From Sweltsa coloradensis (taxonomy: Eukaryota; Arthropoda; Insecta; Plecoptera; Chloroperlidae), in the NCBI GenBank assembly GCA_024449915.1, contig JAMZAV010000433.1, positions 1 to 64,000 on the forward strand: DNA of 64,000 nt, read 5' to 3'. A model generated the notes under the pieces. The model had not been told where the DNA came from and did not search any database. It worked only from the letters and a program-made list of their open reading frames with translations. The position numbers and the translations under genes are program-made. Positions 63,600 through 64,000 of this stretch are shown here, piece by piece (position 1 is the first letter of the stretch; every line of letters starts with the position of its first letter).

Positions 63600-64000
63600 C
63601 AGTAGAGTGTATTTATTTGCCTCTTTTGGTTCATATACATTTACTTATATAAAGGAGTTGAACATTTGAGTTGTCAAGAGTATTAACATTTAAAATTATG
63701 AGATAAACTTAAAGCAGATAAAACATATGTTTAACAAAATTAAACTTTAAATTATTGGGCGTATCATTAAAATTCCAGTAGTAACTTTTGTTTAATTTAG
63801 ATTTGATTTTGAGAAGCTAATTTAAACTCCCCCACTGAATAAAAACATCTTTCCATGAGAAACAATTTCATTTTTTTTCTAAATTTATTATCATGAGATT
63901 TTTATATTCCGATGGTATGGAGTTATAAAGGTTAATGCCCGATACCGCAAGCCCTTTCTATTGCATCGACAGATTGAATTTTAGTGACCTTAAATTATTC
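63600..64000 (-). pseudogene. LINE C-terminus remnant, cut by the window edge
   Basis: The minus strand reads GLAVSGINLYNSIPSEYKNL, then, after a one-base slip in an A run, a segment with LFLMERCFYSVGEF and a stop near 63805. This layout (a short block ending NxLP-like, then a KxFL..CFYSVxEF end) is the usual C-terminus of Jockey/CR1-like LINE polyproteins. The rest of the element would lie beyond 64000. It is not the same family as copies A and B. Confidence 0.6.

Overview
The window looks like an AT-rich animal nuclear genome, most likely an insect with a large, repeat-laden genome. The reasons are spliceosomal introns with consensus GTAAG/CAG borders, TATA and CCAAT boxes, AATAAA polyadenylation signals, tRNA-derived SINE-like elements, and several decayed non-LTR retrotransposons of the Jockey/CR1-like and R2/R4 (Dong)-like kinds common in arthropods. 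I could not name the species. There is no bacterial-type operon, CRISPR array, rRNA or intact tRNA gene.

Only one host gene is convincing. It lies on the + strand at about 18.67-31.06 kb. A TATA box (18644) leads into a short non-coding leader exon ending at a GTAAGT donor (18805/18806). A long intron of about 8.5 kb follows, then a GC-rich coding exon (27342-28628, start ATG at 27354). A phase-0 intron then leads to a last coding exon of only 102 bp (30021-30122), and AATAAA lies at 31044. The 458-residue product has a signal peptide, a Tyr-rich N-terminal part, acidic middle parts and many dibasic sites, so it reads as a secreted, prohormone-like precursor. I cannot assign it to a named family. 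Its introns hold a cluster of CRE half-sites (24858-24992) and a GC-rich, promoter-like island with a perfect CRE (29390-29660).

The rest is repeats. From 1 to 3365 is a 21-bp satellite that flips orientation at about 2238. Short tandem arrays lie at 3917, 6459, 8953 and 19918. At 20558-22607 a 685-bp composite unit, carrying a tRNA-like module and a terminal fold-back, is repeated three times head to tail. At 33.7-34.4 kb is a decayed Jockey-like reverse transcriptase on the minus strand. At 35046-36300 two very large fold-back elements sit back to back, and another lies at 38933-39350. From 50186 to 54105 is a mosaic of three retrotransposon fragments, each bounded by (ATT)n microsatellites. 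One is an R2/R4-like minus-strand fragment with the CCHC and PD endonuclease signature. Two are copies of another LINE whose 3' ends share a compensatory hairpin. A further LINE 3' end lies at 56.0-56.27 kb, and another remnant runs off the right edge.

The most unusual signal is an 18-20 base motif (core TGGTGGAGGTGCCGGGTC) found exactly or nearly so at about twelve places from 12.9 to 58.8 kb on both strands, usually alone. At 43804-44052 it is part of a 60-bp tandem array. None of the recognised elements explains it.
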